DNA of 43,014 bases from Halobacteriales archaeon QH_6_64_20. Lineage in GTDB: Archaea; Halobacteriota; Halobacteria; Halobacteriales; Halococcaceae. This document shows, piece after piece, positions 7,008-15,309 of this stretch. Within the stretch, counting starts at the first letter, position 1. Each line of letters opens with the position of its first letter. The stretch is taken from assembly GCA_003021235.1 (NCBI GenBank), contig PXQR01000091.1, positions 1 through 43,014 on the forward strand, given 5' to 3'. The notes below the pieces were generated by a model, which saw only the letters and a program-made list of their open reading frames with translations, was not told the DNA's origin and ran no database searches. A program made the translations under genes and the position numbers.

Positions 7008-8387
7008 ATGACCGGTAGCCGAGGGCTGGCTCCGTTCCGCGTGGGTTCGGTTCCCCGCGATACGTTGCTGATCGCCGTCGGTGTCTGTCTCCTCGTCGGA
7101 ACGCTCGCGATCAGTGCGGTGACCGCGCCCGCTATCGGCTCCCCGAACCGGAACGCGGCGAACGAGACGGGGGCGCTGACGCTCGTCGGCTCGCAGGGCG
7201 GCGGGCCGGGATGGCACGAGTACGGGAGCGTCTACCTGCTGAACGGAAGCGACGTCGTCTGGCGGGAGGGTAGCGCCGAGAGCTACTTCGACGCCACGAG
7301 AACCCCGGACGGCACAGTCTTAGCGGGGTTCATGCAGGGCGGCTACGACTCGTGTGGAGAGTACGAACCGCCGTGTACCCGGACCGGGTTTCGAGTCATC
7401 GATCCCGGGCCGACGCCCCGAGTCGTCGAGGAGTACAGCTTCCCAGTGCGAACGAGACGGAACAGCGAGGTCCACGACGTCGAGCGACTCGATTCGGGCG
7501 AAGTCCTCCTGACCGACATGGACGCAGAACGGATTTTCACGGTGAGAGACGGCGAGGTCTCCTGGCAGTGGTCGGCGAGTTCGTTTTACGACGCGCCGCC
7601 GGACCCGACGCGAACCGACTGGCTCCACATCAACGACGTCGACGTCATCGACGAGGGCAGGTACCTCGTCTCGGTCAGGAACGCTAATCAGCTATTGGTC
7701 GTCGAGCGGGGCGAGGGCGTCGTCGAGGTCGTCAACGAGGACCGCTCGGACCGAAACGACGCGAACTGTCGCCAATCCGGGCAACTGCGCGACACCAACG
7801 GTGACGGGGACGTTCGCTGTGGCGATCCGTCGATCCTCGATCACCAGCACAACCCCCAATGGCTCGGCGACGGTGCAGTACTCGTCGCCGACAGCGAGAA
7901 CGATCGCGTCGTCGAACTCCACGAGCGAAACGGCACATGGGAGGTCGCGTGGAGCCTACAGCGAACCGCCGGCGTTGGGCTCTCCTGGCCGCGGGACGCC
8001 GATCGACTTTCGAACGGCAACACGTTGGTTACCGATACCCTCAACAAGCGGATCGTCGAAGTGAACGAGTCCGGCGAGGCCGCTTGGAGCTATCGGACCG
8101 ACCGGATCCCCTACGAAGCGGATCGACTTCCGATCGGCGAGGCGGTCGGTGGCCCGACCTACAGTGACACCACCACCACCAACACCGTTGGCGAGCGCCG
8201 AACCGATTCGGCCCGTTCGATGCTCTCGGTTCTGCTCGTCGGTATGCAGGCGATATATCCGGGTCTTCCGTTCTGGTTCGGCGAGACACAGCTCCTCCTT
8301 ACGCTCGTTTCGCTCGGATGCCTCCTCGGCGGAGCGGCTATCGGGCTTCGGAAGCGAGGGGGACGTCGAAACACCGATCGAGAGTGA
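7008..8387 (+). CDS. Arylsulfotransferase (ASST)-like membrane protein
   Basis: A 459-residue protein. Residues ~17-38 form an N-terminal membrane segment (TLLIAVGVCLLVGTLAISAV), and a second hydrophobic helix near the C-terminus (LLLTLVSLGCLLGGAAIGL) is followed by a basic cytoplasmic-type tail (RKRGGRR). Between them lie repeated beta-propeller blades such as NEVHDVE-like (SEVHDVERLDSGEVLLTDM), WLHINDVDVIDEGRYLVSV, DHQHNPQWLGDGAVLVADS and WPRDADRLSNGNTLVTDT, which are characteristic of the ASST family. The conserved histidines VHD, LHIND and HQHN fit the catalytic or structural His of these propellers, which transfer sulfate between phenols; substrate here is unknown. The start at 7008 is supported by GAGGT five nt upstream; the frame extends upstream without a better start. 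It could equally be a catalytically inactive propeller. Confidence 0.75.
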   Translation: MTGSRGLAPFRVGSVPRDTLLIAVGVCLLVGTLAISAVTAPAIGSPNRNAANETGALTLVGSQGGGPGWHEYGSVYLLNGSDVVWREGSAESYFDATRTPDGTVLAGFMQGGYDSCGEYEPPCTRTGFRVIDPGPTPRVVEEYSFPVRTRRNSEVHDVERLDSGEVLLTDMDAERIFTVRDGEVSWQWSASSFYDAPPDPTRTDWLHINDVDVIDEGRYLVSVRNANQLLVVERGEGVVEVVNEDRSDRNDANCRQSGQLRDTNGDGDVRCGDPSILDHQHNPQWLGDGAVLVADSENDRVVELHERNGTWEVAWSLQRTAGVGLSWPRDADRLSNGNTLVTDTLNKRIVEVNESGEAAWSYRTDRIPYEADRLPIGEAVGGPTYSDTTTTNTVGERRTDSARSMLSVLLVGMQAIYPGLPFWFGETQLLLTLVSLGCLLGGAAIGLRKRGGRRNTDRE

Positions 8388-8548
8388 AACGGTCGAGAGC
8401 CGAGCTAACCCTCGTATGTATGTCATCGATCACGTCGCTCGTGGCTCACGATAGGCGGGGTTCCTAAGGAATATGGGGTCGGAGCGACACCGAACCCCCG
8501 TTCGCCGGAGCAAGTCCTATACCCACCGCGTCCCTTCGATAACCCGTT

Positions 8549-8827
8549 GTGGTTCGATCGAAACGGGCTGTCTCCGCGTTCGTACTCGTCGGGGCGGTCG
8601 TCGTTCCGGGTGTCGTCAACTACGCCCTCGTCCGAAGCGGGTTCGGAACGCTCGGAACCGTGATCTGGGTGCTCGGATACGGCGTCGGCGTGCTCGCGCT
8701 ATGGTACGTCTGGCTTCGGCCGCTCGACCTCAGCGGGCCGGAGGAAAGCGACCCACGCGACGCGGGAGACCGGGCTACGGAGCCGGAGGCGAGTCGGCCA
8801 CGATCGAACGAAGAGGCGCGAGGATGA
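8549..8827 (+). CDS. Small two-helix membrane protein
   Basis: A 92-residue protein starting with GTG. Two hydrophobic stretches, VSAFVLVGAVVVPGVVNYAL and LGTVIWVLGYGVGVLALWYV, are joined by a short loop; the last ~30 residues are hydrophilic and acidic (GPEESDPRDAGDRATEPEAS), probably cytoplasmic. A CCTATACCC element centred ~28 nt upstream of the GTG (8517-8525) is a plausible TATA box, so the mRNA would be leaderless. No family was recognised and the neighbours do not suggest a role. Confidence 0.6.
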   Translation: MVRSKRAVSAFVLVGAVVVPGVVNYALVRSGFGTLGTVIWVLGYGVGVLALWYVWLRPLDLSGPEESDPRDAGDRATEPEASRPRSNEEARG

Positions 8828-9007
8828 GAGAAGGTCGCTTCCGGCCATCCACGATCGATAACGGGGGAGAAACGACGGTGAGCACCGGTCCGACTCGGGC
8901 GATCCACGGACGGCGACCGTCCGTTCGATCGGGGCGACAACGATATGACGATCGTTTCCATCGGAAGGGTAGTGTCGTTCCGGTCGAAGCCGTTCGACTC
9001 GCTTAGT

Positions 9008-9262
9008 TCAGATCATTGTTCCGCTTCCGTCGCGGTCTGAGTCCGTCTCGCGATCGGGATTCCGATCCGTCTCACTGCTGTCACGAGTGCCGTTCGAGGG
9101 TTCGCCGTTACCCTCGTCATAGGCGAGGAACACGACGACGGCGAAGAGAAGCGGCGAGAGGACGGCTACCACCAGCGCCGCAACGACCAGCAGCGCGCCG
9201 GGCGGGAGCGACGCGCCGACCTGCAGCGGGAGCGGAAACAGGGTATTGAACTGGAAGAACAT
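9008..9262 (-). CDS. Small membrane protein downstream of the metal ATPase
   Basis: An 84-residue protein with one long hydrophobic helix (GALLVVAALVVAVLSPLLFA, extended to AVVVFLAYD) and a hydrophilic, Asp/Asn/Ser/Arg-rich C-terminus. It lies 18 nt downstream of the stop codon of the P1B ATPase gene on the same strand, so the two are probably cotranscribed. The arrangement suggests an accessory subunit or unrelated membrane protein; no family was recognised. Confidence 0.55.
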   Translation of the reverse strand: MFFQFNTLFPLPLQVGASLPPGALLVVAALVVAVLSPLLFAVVVFLAYDEGNGEPSNGTRDSSETDRNPDRETDSDRDGSGTMI

Positions 9263-9280
9263 CGTGTGTCGTCTATGGGA

Positions 9281-11914
9281 TCAGGTTTGCTCCGTATCTG
9301 TGTTCGTGTCGCCGGTTCGATCGGGGGTGATCCGCGAGAGTCTCATTGCGTTGCCGGTAACTAATACAGTCATCCCGACGTCGCCGGCCAACACCGCGAG
9401 CACGACTGAAACGTAGCCGAAGGGCACCCCGATCGCGAGGATCGCTTTCGCCCCCAAGCTCCCCCAGATGTTCTGGCGGATCACGCCGTTCGCACGACGG
9501 GAGAGGGTATAGAGATAGGGCAGCTTCGAGAGGTCGTCGGCCATCAGGGCGATGTCGGCGGTCTCGATGGCGGTGTCGGTGCCCGCCGCGCCCATCGCCA
9601 CGCCCACCGAGGCGGTCGCCATCGCCGGGGCATCGTTGATGCCGTCGCCGACCATCGCTACTGTACTGTGCTCCTCGGTGAGGTCCTCGATCGCTTCGAC
9701 TTTCTCGTCGGGCAGGAGTTCGGCGCGGTAGTCGTCGACGCCGACCCTCTCGGCGATCGCCTTCGCCGTCCCGTCGTTGTCGCCGGTGAGCATCACCGTC
9801 CGAAGGCCGGCCTCATGGAGTCCTTCGATGGCGACCCGTGCATCGGGGCGGACCTCGTCGGCGATCGCGATCACGCCCTCTAATTCCTCGTCGGTCCCCA
9901 CGAGGACGATCGTCTTGCCCTCTGCCTGGAGGCGCGGGATCGTTTCTTCGAGCAGATCGAGACAGTTCCCCGCCTCGCCGTCGGCACACTGGCGCTCGGT
10001 CTCTTCGAGCACGACCCCGCCGTCGGTCGTGGGGTGGACGTGATCGAGATCGAAACCCACCTCCTCGAAGAGATCGGGCTTGCCGGCGTAATGCGTGGTT
10101 CCGCCCAGGTCGGCGCGCACCCCTTTCCCGGTAATGGCCTCGAAGTCCGCGACCGATCGCTCGCCGACGTCACGTTCGGCGGCACGGCCGACGATCGCGT
10201 CGCCGATCGGGTGCTCGCTTCGCTCCTCCAACCCGCGCGCACAGCGGAGCACGTCGCTTTCGGTGTTATCGTTGAGCGCGATCACGTCGGTTACCGCCAG
10301 TTCGCCTTTCGTGAGCGTGCCGGTCTTATCGAACGCGACCGCCTCGACCTCGCCCATCGTCTCCAAGTGATCGCCGCCCTTGATGAGCACGCCGTTCTTC
10401 GCGGCGCTGGTGATCCCCGAGACCACCGATACCGGCGTCGAGATGACAAAGGCACACGGGCAGGCGAGCACGAGCAACGTGATCCCGCGGACGAACCAGG
10501 TGACCCAGGCCCCGCCGAGAAACAGCGGCGGCACGAGCGTCGTCACGATCGCGAAGGCGACGACGACAGGGGTGTAATAGCCCGCGAAGCGCTCGACGAA
10601 CTGCTCGCGGTCGGTCTTGTTCGACTGGGCTTGTTCGACCATCTCGATGACCCGCGAGAGCGTGTTCTCCGACGCCTCGACGGTGACTTCGATCTCCAGG
10701 TAACCCTGCTCGTTGATCGTCCCGGCGTAGACCTCCTCGCCGGGTGTCTTATCGACCGGCACCGACTCGCCGGTGATCGGTGCCTGATTGACGGCACTCG
10801 AACCCTCGACGACCTCGCCGTCCATCGGGATTTTGGTACCCGGCTCGACGAGGACGCGTTCGCCGACCGCGACCTCCTCGACGTCGAGTTCGATTTCCTC
10901 GCCGTCACGGCGCACGACGGCGCGATCGGGCGACAGTTCCATGAGTTCGGTCATGGAGTTTCGCGCCCGATCGACCGAATAGCGTTCGAGCAGTTCGGCG
11001 ACGTTGAACAACACAGCCAGGGAAGCGGCCTCGACGTAGAGCGACGCCCCGGCGAAAAACAGCGAGAGGCCCGTCGCGCCGAGGATCGCGGCACTCATCA
11101 GGAAGTCGATGTCGAGGCTCAAATTTTTCGCCGAGTAGTAACCGTTGCGGAGGATGATCTGCCCGCCGATGGCGATCGCAACGAGCATAAAGGCGTCCCC
11201 GAGCAGGAGTTCGCCGCCCGGTACACTTAGGAGGGAAACGTCTTGTCCGCCGGGAACGAACGCGAAGAGGATCCCAACCCCGAGGAAGGCGGCACTGATC
11301 CAGGTCTCGATCGCACGGGGACTCCCCCAGACGCTCGATCGGTCGTCCGTCCCGTCGTCGGTCGCACCGCCGGCCGCGTCGCCCTCCGTGTCCGTCACCT
11401 CGTAGCCGGCCGTTTCGATCGCGTCGATGACTGCCGATCGGCCACTGCTCCCGGCGTCGTAGGTCACGACCGCTTTGCCTGCCGTCGGTCGCAGATCGTA
11501 CTCCGCGATCGCACCGACGCTGTCGAGCGCGTTGGCGACCTTGTTCGCACAGGACGGACAATCCATCGCCGGTATCGAGAGGGTCTCGGTGCGTTCGGCG
11601 TCGGGTCCCTCGACCGTGTAGCCGGCCGCCTCGACGCGGTCGGCGATCGCTTCCGGATCGGTCCGATCGGCGTCGTACTCCGTGTAAAGGGTTCCCGAGG
11701 TAGGTCGCGTATCGATCCCTTCGACTCCCTCTAACTTCTCGACGCTGTTGGTGACCTTGGCAGCACAGGACGGACAGTCCATCCCCGGGACGTCCAACTG
11801 GACCGTCCGGTCCTCGGCGCGCTCGGCGTTTTCGTGTGTGTGATCCGCACTCCCATCGTGATCGCGGTCGCGGTCGCCGTCGCCGTGGGAGCGCTCCGGC
11901 GAACTGTCGCTCAT
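9281..11914 (-). CDS. P1B-type heavy-metal ATPase, probably Zn2+/Cd2+ exporter
   Basis: An 877-residue pump that couples ATP hydrolysis to metal export across the cell membrane. The first ~35 residues are His/Asp-rich (DHDGSADHTHE). Two heavy-metal-associated domains follow, with MDCPSC at residues 45-50 and 117-122. The membrane domain carries the CPC motif in ACPCAFVISTP, the phosphorylation motif DKTGTLT, the SEHPIG nucleotide-binding motif and the hinge GDGINDAPAM. A CPC followed by AF/AL-VISTP is typical of the Zn/Cd/Pb (ZntA-like, P1B-2) subgroup rather than Cu pumps (CPCALGLA), so the substrate is inferred from that. An insertion with three Cys (CADGEAGNC near 620) lies in the ATP-binding region. 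ATG at 11914 is used; a GTG six codons upstream (11932) is also possible. TATTATT at 11971-11977 is a likely TATA box. Confidence 0.88.
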   Translation of the reverse strand: MSDSSPERSHGDGDRDRDHDGSADHTHENAERAEDRTVQLDVPGMDCPSCAAKVTNSVEKLEGVEGIDTRPTSGTLYTEYDADRTDPEAIADRVEAAGYTVEGPDAERTETLSIPAMDCPSCANKVANALDSVGAIAEYDLRPTAGKAVVTYDAGSSGRSAVIDAIETAGYEVTDTEGDAAGGATDDGTDDRSSVWGSPRAIETWISAAFLGVGILFAFVPGGQDVSLLSVPGGELLLGDAFMLVAIAIGGQIILRNGYYSAKNLSLDIDFLMSAAILGATGLSLFFAGASLYVEAASLAVLFNVAELLERYSVDRARNSMTELMELSPDRAVVRRDGEEIELDVEEVAVGERVLVEPGTKIPMDGEVVEGSSAVNQAPITGESVPVDKTPGEEVYAGTINEQGYLEIEVTVEASENTLSRVIEMVEQAQSNKTDREQFVERFAGYYTPVVVAFAIVTTLVPPLFLGGAWVTWFVRGITLLVLACPCAFVISTPVSVVSGITSAAKNGVLIKGGDHLETMGEVEAVAFDKTGTLTKGELAVTDVIALNDNTESDVLRCARGLEERSEHPIGDAIVGRAAERDVGERSVADFEAITGKGVRADLGGTTHYAGKPDLFEEVGFDLDHVHPTTDGGVVLEETERQCADGEAGNCLDLLEETIPRLQAEGKTIVLVGTDEELEGVIAIADEVRPDARVAIEGLHEAGLRTVMLTGDNDGTAKAIAERVGVDDYRAELLPDEKVEAIEDLTEEHSTVAMVGDGINDAPAMATASVGVAMGAAGTDTAIETADIALMADDLSKLPYLYTLSRRANGVIRQNIWGSLGAKAILAIGVPFGYVSVVLAVLAGDVGMTVLVTGNAMRLSRITPDRTGDTNTDTEQT

Positions 11915-12389
11915 TACTTTCCGCTTGGTCACGGGGAGTTATGAAGGTAGCTGCCAGCGAAGCGCCATTGAATAATAGGCGTTGTTAGTTCGGAGAGATT
12001 GGATTAACAACCCCGGCGCTCCGACGACCGAGATACGAGAGGATGACACGAGGTTCGAAAGGGGAATAGTTCACTGGCGTCGGCGAACGATCGATAGCAC
12101 GAACAGGACGTAGGCTCCCCCGACGATCCCGAACGGAACGCCCGGAAACGGAGCTGACAGTGCTCTCGTGACGTCACTGCCGAGCGTCTTCCCGAGCGGC
12201 GTGAGCAGAAATACCGACGCGACCCCGAGCATACCATTGCGACGAGGAGGACCGATCCGTGCGGGTCCACACCGATCGATCGGTCGTTCGCCGAGTCCAT
12301 CGCTATCGTTCCTGAAGGGTCCCGAGGTTTCGGCCTGCCGGTGGCGGTCCGTATTCGTCGGACACGATCGTCGGACCCATCGGTAGCGA
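11915..12389. other. Gap between metal ATPase and nickel permease
   Basis: About 475 bp without a confident gene. It holds the ATPase promoter (TATTATT near 11971-11977) and, at 12071-12300, traces of a small membrane protein in two frames (listed separately). A 25-codon ORF starting at 12368 on the minus strand (MGPTIVSDEYGPPPAG...) ends just before that region. Confidence 0.4.
12071..12300 (-). pseudogene. Possible frameshifted small membrane protein
   Basis: On the minus strand an ATG at 12300 opens MDSANDRSIGVDPHGSVLLV, hydrophobic at its end, then loses sense after codon 23. A second ATG at 12232, in another frame, opens a 53-codon ORF ending at 12071 that reads as a membrane protein: LGVASVFLLTPLGKTLGSD, later VPFGIVGGAYVLFVLSIV then RRRQ. 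Adding one base near 12233 would join them into a ~76-residue two-helix protein. It lies 89 nt downstream of the nickel permease on the same strand, so an accessory membrane subunit is conceivable. The 53-codon ORF could also be an intact short gene. Confidence 0.35.
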
Positions 12390-13091
12390 TCAGAAGACGC
12401 CTGCTATGAAGCCGATCCCCATACCGACGAGGATAACTGCGGTGACCGTCGGGAGGAGGTGGACGTAGGCTTCGATGCGCGCTTCGTACCGTTCGTAGCC
12501 GGCGACGAGAAGCAGGGTAACGCCGACGAGCGAGGTGAGAACGGCGAGCGAGTACAGCACCATCAGCTCCAGACAGTACGCCGACCCGGTGCAGATGGCG
12601 ATGATATCGAACTCCTCGTTGTGCGCGAAGCCGAGTGCGAACGCGAGGAGAACCATCCCGTAGAGCCCACGGTCGGCCGCGTCGTCCGGGTGGTCGTGAG
12701 CGTGTGTCTCCCCACCATCGCCGACGAACGGAAGTCGGCCTCGGAGACGACCGGTAGAACCACTGGATTCGCTCGCAGTACCGTCGGCGTGATCGCTGTC
12801 GTACTGCCGGATTCCGAGCGCGATCAACAGGATACCGGCGACGTAGTTCATCCAGCCGAACTCGGTGAGTCCGAAGTACGAGAACGCGAAGAAGTACACG
12901 AGGACGACGGCGATACTGCTGACGAGGTGACCGATCCCGAGGATCGCGCTCGATACGGCGCCGTAGAACCACTTGTTCTCCGTATCGAGCGCGTAGCTCG
13001 CGGCGATCGCCCACCCGTGTCCGGGAGCGAGACCGTGGATGAAACCCAACGAGGCCGTCCCCGCCGCGAGTCCGAGCACGCTGCCGGCCAT
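12390..13091 (-). CDS. Nickel/cobalt permease (NicO/RcnA-like)
   Basis: A 233-residue integral membrane protein with about six hydrophobic helices. The first helix carries FIHGLAPGHGW, the His/Pro/Gly signature of the NicO/RcnA/HoxN-like nickel-cobalt transporters. A later helix has LGFAHNEEFDI, a second conserved His/acidic site. The central loop is His/Asp-rich (GGETHAHDHPDD), as expected of a metal-sensing or metal-buffering loop. Whether it imports or exports cannot be decided from sequence. The start at 13091 is chosen because CCTATAGG (13113-13120), a TATA-like element, lies ~25 nt upstream and gives a leaderless mRNA; the frame continues 67 codons upstream but those codons cross the promoter and regulator start. 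It is divergent from a NikR-type regulator. Confidence 0.78.
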   Translation of the reverse strand: MAGSVLGLAAGTASLGFIHGLAPGHGWAIAASYALDTENKWFYGAVSSAILGIGHLVSSIAVVLVYFFAFSYFGLTEFGWMNYVAGILLIALGIRQYDSDHADGTASESSGSTGRLRGRLPFVGDGGETHAHDHPDDAADRGLYGMVLLAFALGFAHNEEFDIIAICTGSAYCLELMVLYSLAVLTSLVGVTLLLVAGYERYEARIEAYVHLLPTVTAVILVGMGIGFIAGVF

Positions 13092-13122
13092 ACCGTATCC
13101 GAGCCGAAGACGCCTATAGGGG

Positions 13123-13157
13123 TTGTTATGCCCGAATCGGTGGTCCGGTAATAACAA
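13123..13157. promoter_or_regulatory. Candidate NikR operator (35-bp palindrome)
   Basis: Perfect 7-bp arms TTGTTAT (13123-13129) and ATAACAA (13151-13157) are separated by 21 bp; the inner bases CCG (13132-13134) and CGG (13146-13148) extend the symmetry around position 13140. The element lies between the two divergent genes, beside the permease TATA box (13113-13120) and just before a TATA-like CGATAGTT (13161-13168) of the regulator, so a bound repressor could cover both. E. coli NikR uses GTATGA-N16-TCATAC; the half-sites and spacing here differ. Confidence 0.5.
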
Positions 13158-13189
13158 GTCCGATAGTTCGTCACCCCCTCGACAGCCGT

Positions 13190-13582
13190 ATGCGAACGAG
13201 CCTGAACGTCCCGGGAGAGGTGCTCGATTCGTTCGACGAGACGTGGACGGCGGAAGGACTGGAGTCGCGCTCGCGCGCCGTTCGTGAGGCAATGACGGAA
13301 TATATCGAACGCCATACCGAGCTCGAAGGGATCGATGGTGACGCGGTCGCGGCCGTGGCCTTCGACTACGAACACACGCTCGTGATCGGGGAACTACATA
13401 CCGTTCAACACGAGTTCGAGGACGTTATCGGGACGACTCACTACCTCCACCATGGAGAGTGGTGTCTGGAGACCATCTACTGTACGGGTCCTGCCGATCG
13501 GATCCGTCGGCTCGTCTATCGGATCCGGGATTTCGACGCCGTTGGCCGTGCCAACGTATTGTTCGTCCAGCCGGTGGAGTAG
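13190..13582 (+). CDS. nikR: NikR-family nickel-responsive regulator
   Basis: A 130-residue protein. The N-terminus is a ribbon-helix-helix DNA-binding domain (MRTSLNVPGEVLDSFDE, then SRSRAVREAMTEYIERH). Residues ~53-130 form the ACT-like metal-binding domain of NikR: candidate ligands are H70, H74, H84, H87, H88 and C92 in HYLHHGEWCLE. E. coli NikR has the spacing HVHINHDDCLE, in which H87, H89 and C95 bind nickel together with H76; here the second His of the HxH pair aligns with Leu or shifts by one, so the metal site is not canonical. NikR proteins repress nickel transporter genes when nickel is plentiful, and the divergent permease fits that. The start ATG is ~26 nt from a TATA-like element (leaderless). 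Confidence 0.82.
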   Translation: MRTSLNVPGEVLDSFDETWTAEGLESRSRAVREAMTEYIERHTELEGIDGDAVAAVAFDYEHTLVIGELHTVQHEFEDVIGTTHYLHHGEWCLETIYCTGPADRIRRLVYRIRDFDAVGRANVLFVQPVE

Positions 13583-13722
13583 CGGTGGACGGGAGTGCTT
13601 CGAGGGATTCGAGTTTCATGACATCGGCGAATACGACTCCCGATCGGCTCGTCGACGACCGGCGCTCGCCCGTTTTCCGCGAGTATATGTATCTCAGCCC
13701 GAGAATCGACGACGACCCCGTG

Positions 13723-13745
13723 GTTCTCGCTTCGGGAACCGTTCG
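13723..13745 (+). other. Stem-loop in the leader of the fluoride-channel genes
   Basis: GGTTC and GAACC pair around a CTTCG-containing loop. A TATA-like GAGTATATGTATC (13680-13692) would start transcription near 13715, so this hairpin would be in the short leader. Fluoride riboswitches precede many crcB genes, but the conserved bases of that riboswitch were not recognised here. Confidence 0.25.
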
Positions 13746-13762
13746 TACCACTGGACGAGGTC

Positions 13763-14146
13763 ATGAGCGGTAGCCACCCGCTACGCCGGGCAGAGACGCT
13801 GGTCCTCGTCGCGATCGGCGGGTTCGTCGGCGCGAACGCCCGCTATCTCCTCGGCCTCGCAGTACCCGGGCTCGCGGGTACCTTTCTCGCGAACGTCACC
13901 GGCAGTGCGCTGTTGGGCTTCGTGCTCTACGAGGCGATGGACACCGGTCTGCTCACCGCCGAGACGCGGCTCGTCGTCGCGACCGGCTTTCTGTCCTCCT
14001 ATACCACCTACAGCACGTTCGCGCTCGAAACGATCCAGACGACGCCGCTGCTCGGCGTCACGAACGTCGCCGCGAGCTACGCGTTCGGGTTCGGGGCGGT
14101 CTACGTCGGCGGGTACGCCGCCGCGTCATTGGAGGACGGCTCGTGA
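13763..14146 (+). CDS. crcB: Fluoride channel subunit, first of a pair (CrcB/Fluc)
   Basis: A 127-residue four-helix membrane protein of the Fluc family, whose dimers export fluoride. Visible motifs: GGFVGANARYLLG in helix 1, GTFLANVTGSALLGF in helix 2 and GFLSSYTTYSTF in helix 3. The last corresponds to the Phe-box motif (typically GFCGGFTTFSTF), with Tyr in place of the first Phe and SS in place of GG. The Asn in LANVTGS is the conserved pore Asn. It overlaps the next gene by four bases (GTGA). The altered motif fits subunits of a heterodimeric channel in which each partner loses part of the pore. Confidence 0.85.
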   Translation: MSGSHPLRRAETLVLVAIGGFVGANARYLLGLAVPGLAGTFLANVTGSALLGFVLYEAMDTGLLTAETRLVVATGFLSSYTTYSTFALETIQTTPLLGVTNVAASYAFGFGAVYVGGYAAASLEDGS

Positions 14147-14505
14147 TCGCCGATCCGGCCTATCTCGTAGGGGCCGGCGGGGCGATCGGCGCGGTCTGTC
14201 GCTACCTCGTCGGCGAGGCAGTTCCCACGGAGTCGTTTCCGTTCGGGACGCTGATCGTGAACGTCGTCGGAAGTTTCGTGCTCGCCTTCGTTACGTTTCT
14301 CCGCGTTGACGATGGACTGTTGTTGCTCGTCGGGATCGGCGTGTGTGGCTCGTTCACGACGTTCTCGTCGTTCGCGTTCGATACCGTTCGACTCGGCGAG
14401 GAAGGCAAGGGGTATCGAGCGGTCGCGTACGCGACGGCGAACCTCGTCGGGGCACTGCTCGCGATCGGACTCGCGTGGTCAGCGAGTACGCTGGTCGTCG
14501 GCTGA
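14143..14505 (+). CDS. crcB: Fluoride channel subunit, second of a pair (CrcB/Fluc)
   Basis: A 120-residue homologue of the preceding protein, starting with GTG inside the end of the previous gene (overlap GTGA), so translation is likely coupled. Motifs are GGAIGAVCRYLVG, GTLIVNVVGSFVLAF and GVCGSFTTFSSF, closer to the canonical Fluc Phe-box than its partner. Two adjacent crcB genes are common in bacteria and archaea and often encode a heterodimer. Confidence 0.87.
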   Translation: MIADPAYLVGAGGAIGAVCRYLVGEAVPTESFPFGTLIVNVVGSFVLAFVTFLRVDDGLLLLVGIGVCGSFTTFSSFAFDTVRLGEEGKGYRAVAYATANLVGALLAIGLAWSASTLVVG

Positions 14506-14692
14506 TTACGGAGAACCATGCGAATCGACGGGGCCTCGAACGGTGAATGCCGGCGACCGACCGCGAACGTCGCTCGGCCCCTCGAACATCGACCGGACGG
14601 TTTTTCAAGCGCGGAACTCTCAGGAGATTCCACGTCGGCGTTCGAACCGCCCGGACCGGGAGAGCTAACCCAACCGCCGTGCGACCGGTTGC

Positions 14693-15175
14693 ATGGTCGA
14701 ACTCGTCGTCACGATCGCCGCGGTTACCCTGTTGGCCCTCGGCGTGCTCGGCGGCGTACTTCCGATGCTTCCCGGCGCGCCGCTGTCGCTCGCGGGGATC
14801 TACCTTTACTGGTGGCGAAGCGGCTTCACCGACCCGGGGCTCGCAGTGCTACTGGGATTGACCGCGCTCGGCCTGCTCGCGATCGTCGCCGAATACGCCG
14901 GCGGCGCGGTCTCGGCGACGTTCGGCGGTGCCGCGAGGAGCACGGTACTCGTAGCGACCGTCGTCGGGATCGTCGCGCTCGTTCTCGCCGGGCCGCTCGC
15001 CCTGATAGGCGGAGTGGCCGGCGCGGTCTTCTGTGTCGAGTTCTACCGTCACCGCGACCCGCGACGGAGCGCGAGAGCCGCCGCCTACGCCGTCGTCGGC
15101 GTGCTCGCCTCCTCGGTCGTCCAGGTACTGCTCACTCTGACGATCCTCGTTGCCTTCCTCCTCGCCGTCCTCTGA
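14693..15175 (+). CDS. DUF456 membrane protein
   Basis: A 160-residue, almost wholly hydrophobic protein with about four membrane helices. It begins VELVVTIAAVTLLALGVLGG followed by LPMLPGAPLSLAGIYLYWW, the Pro-rich PMLPGAP segment that marks the DUF456 family. The charged segment EFYRHRDPRRSAR between helices probably faces the cytoplasm. Function is unknown. It stands alone, 187 nt downstream of the crcB pair on the same strand, and no TATA box is obvious. Confidence 0.75.
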   Translation: MVELVVTIAAVTLLALGVLGGVLPMLPGAPLSLAGIYLYWWRSGFTDPGLAVLLGLTALGLLAIVAEYAGGAVSATFGGAARSTVLVATVVGIVALVLAGPLALIGGVAGAVFCVEFYRHRDPRRSARAAAYAVVGVLASSVVQVLLTLTILVAFLLAVL

Positions 15176-15309
15176 CTGCGGAGTGCGATCGGCGTCCGTC
15201 GCTCGCCGGCCACGGACCCGGATGAGTCCCTTCTCGTTGCCAGTGATGCTCGATACTAATGACCGCAACGACCGCAAGGACTGTTATCACTGGCCGCGTC
15301 GGAAGTACC

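Noticed and set aside
8824-9006. 60-codon plus-strand ORF overlapping the end of the small membrane protein gene (ATGA)
   Set aside because: Arg-rich and basic, unlike haloarchaeal proteins, with no motif; most likely chance.
10034-11230. 398-codon plus-strand ORF
   Set aside because: Antisense to the P1B ATPase, whose motifs are complete on the minus strand.
13583-13762. Fluoride riboswitch before crcB
   Set aside because: A hairpin is present but the conserved fluoride-riboswitch bases and pseudoknot were not seen.
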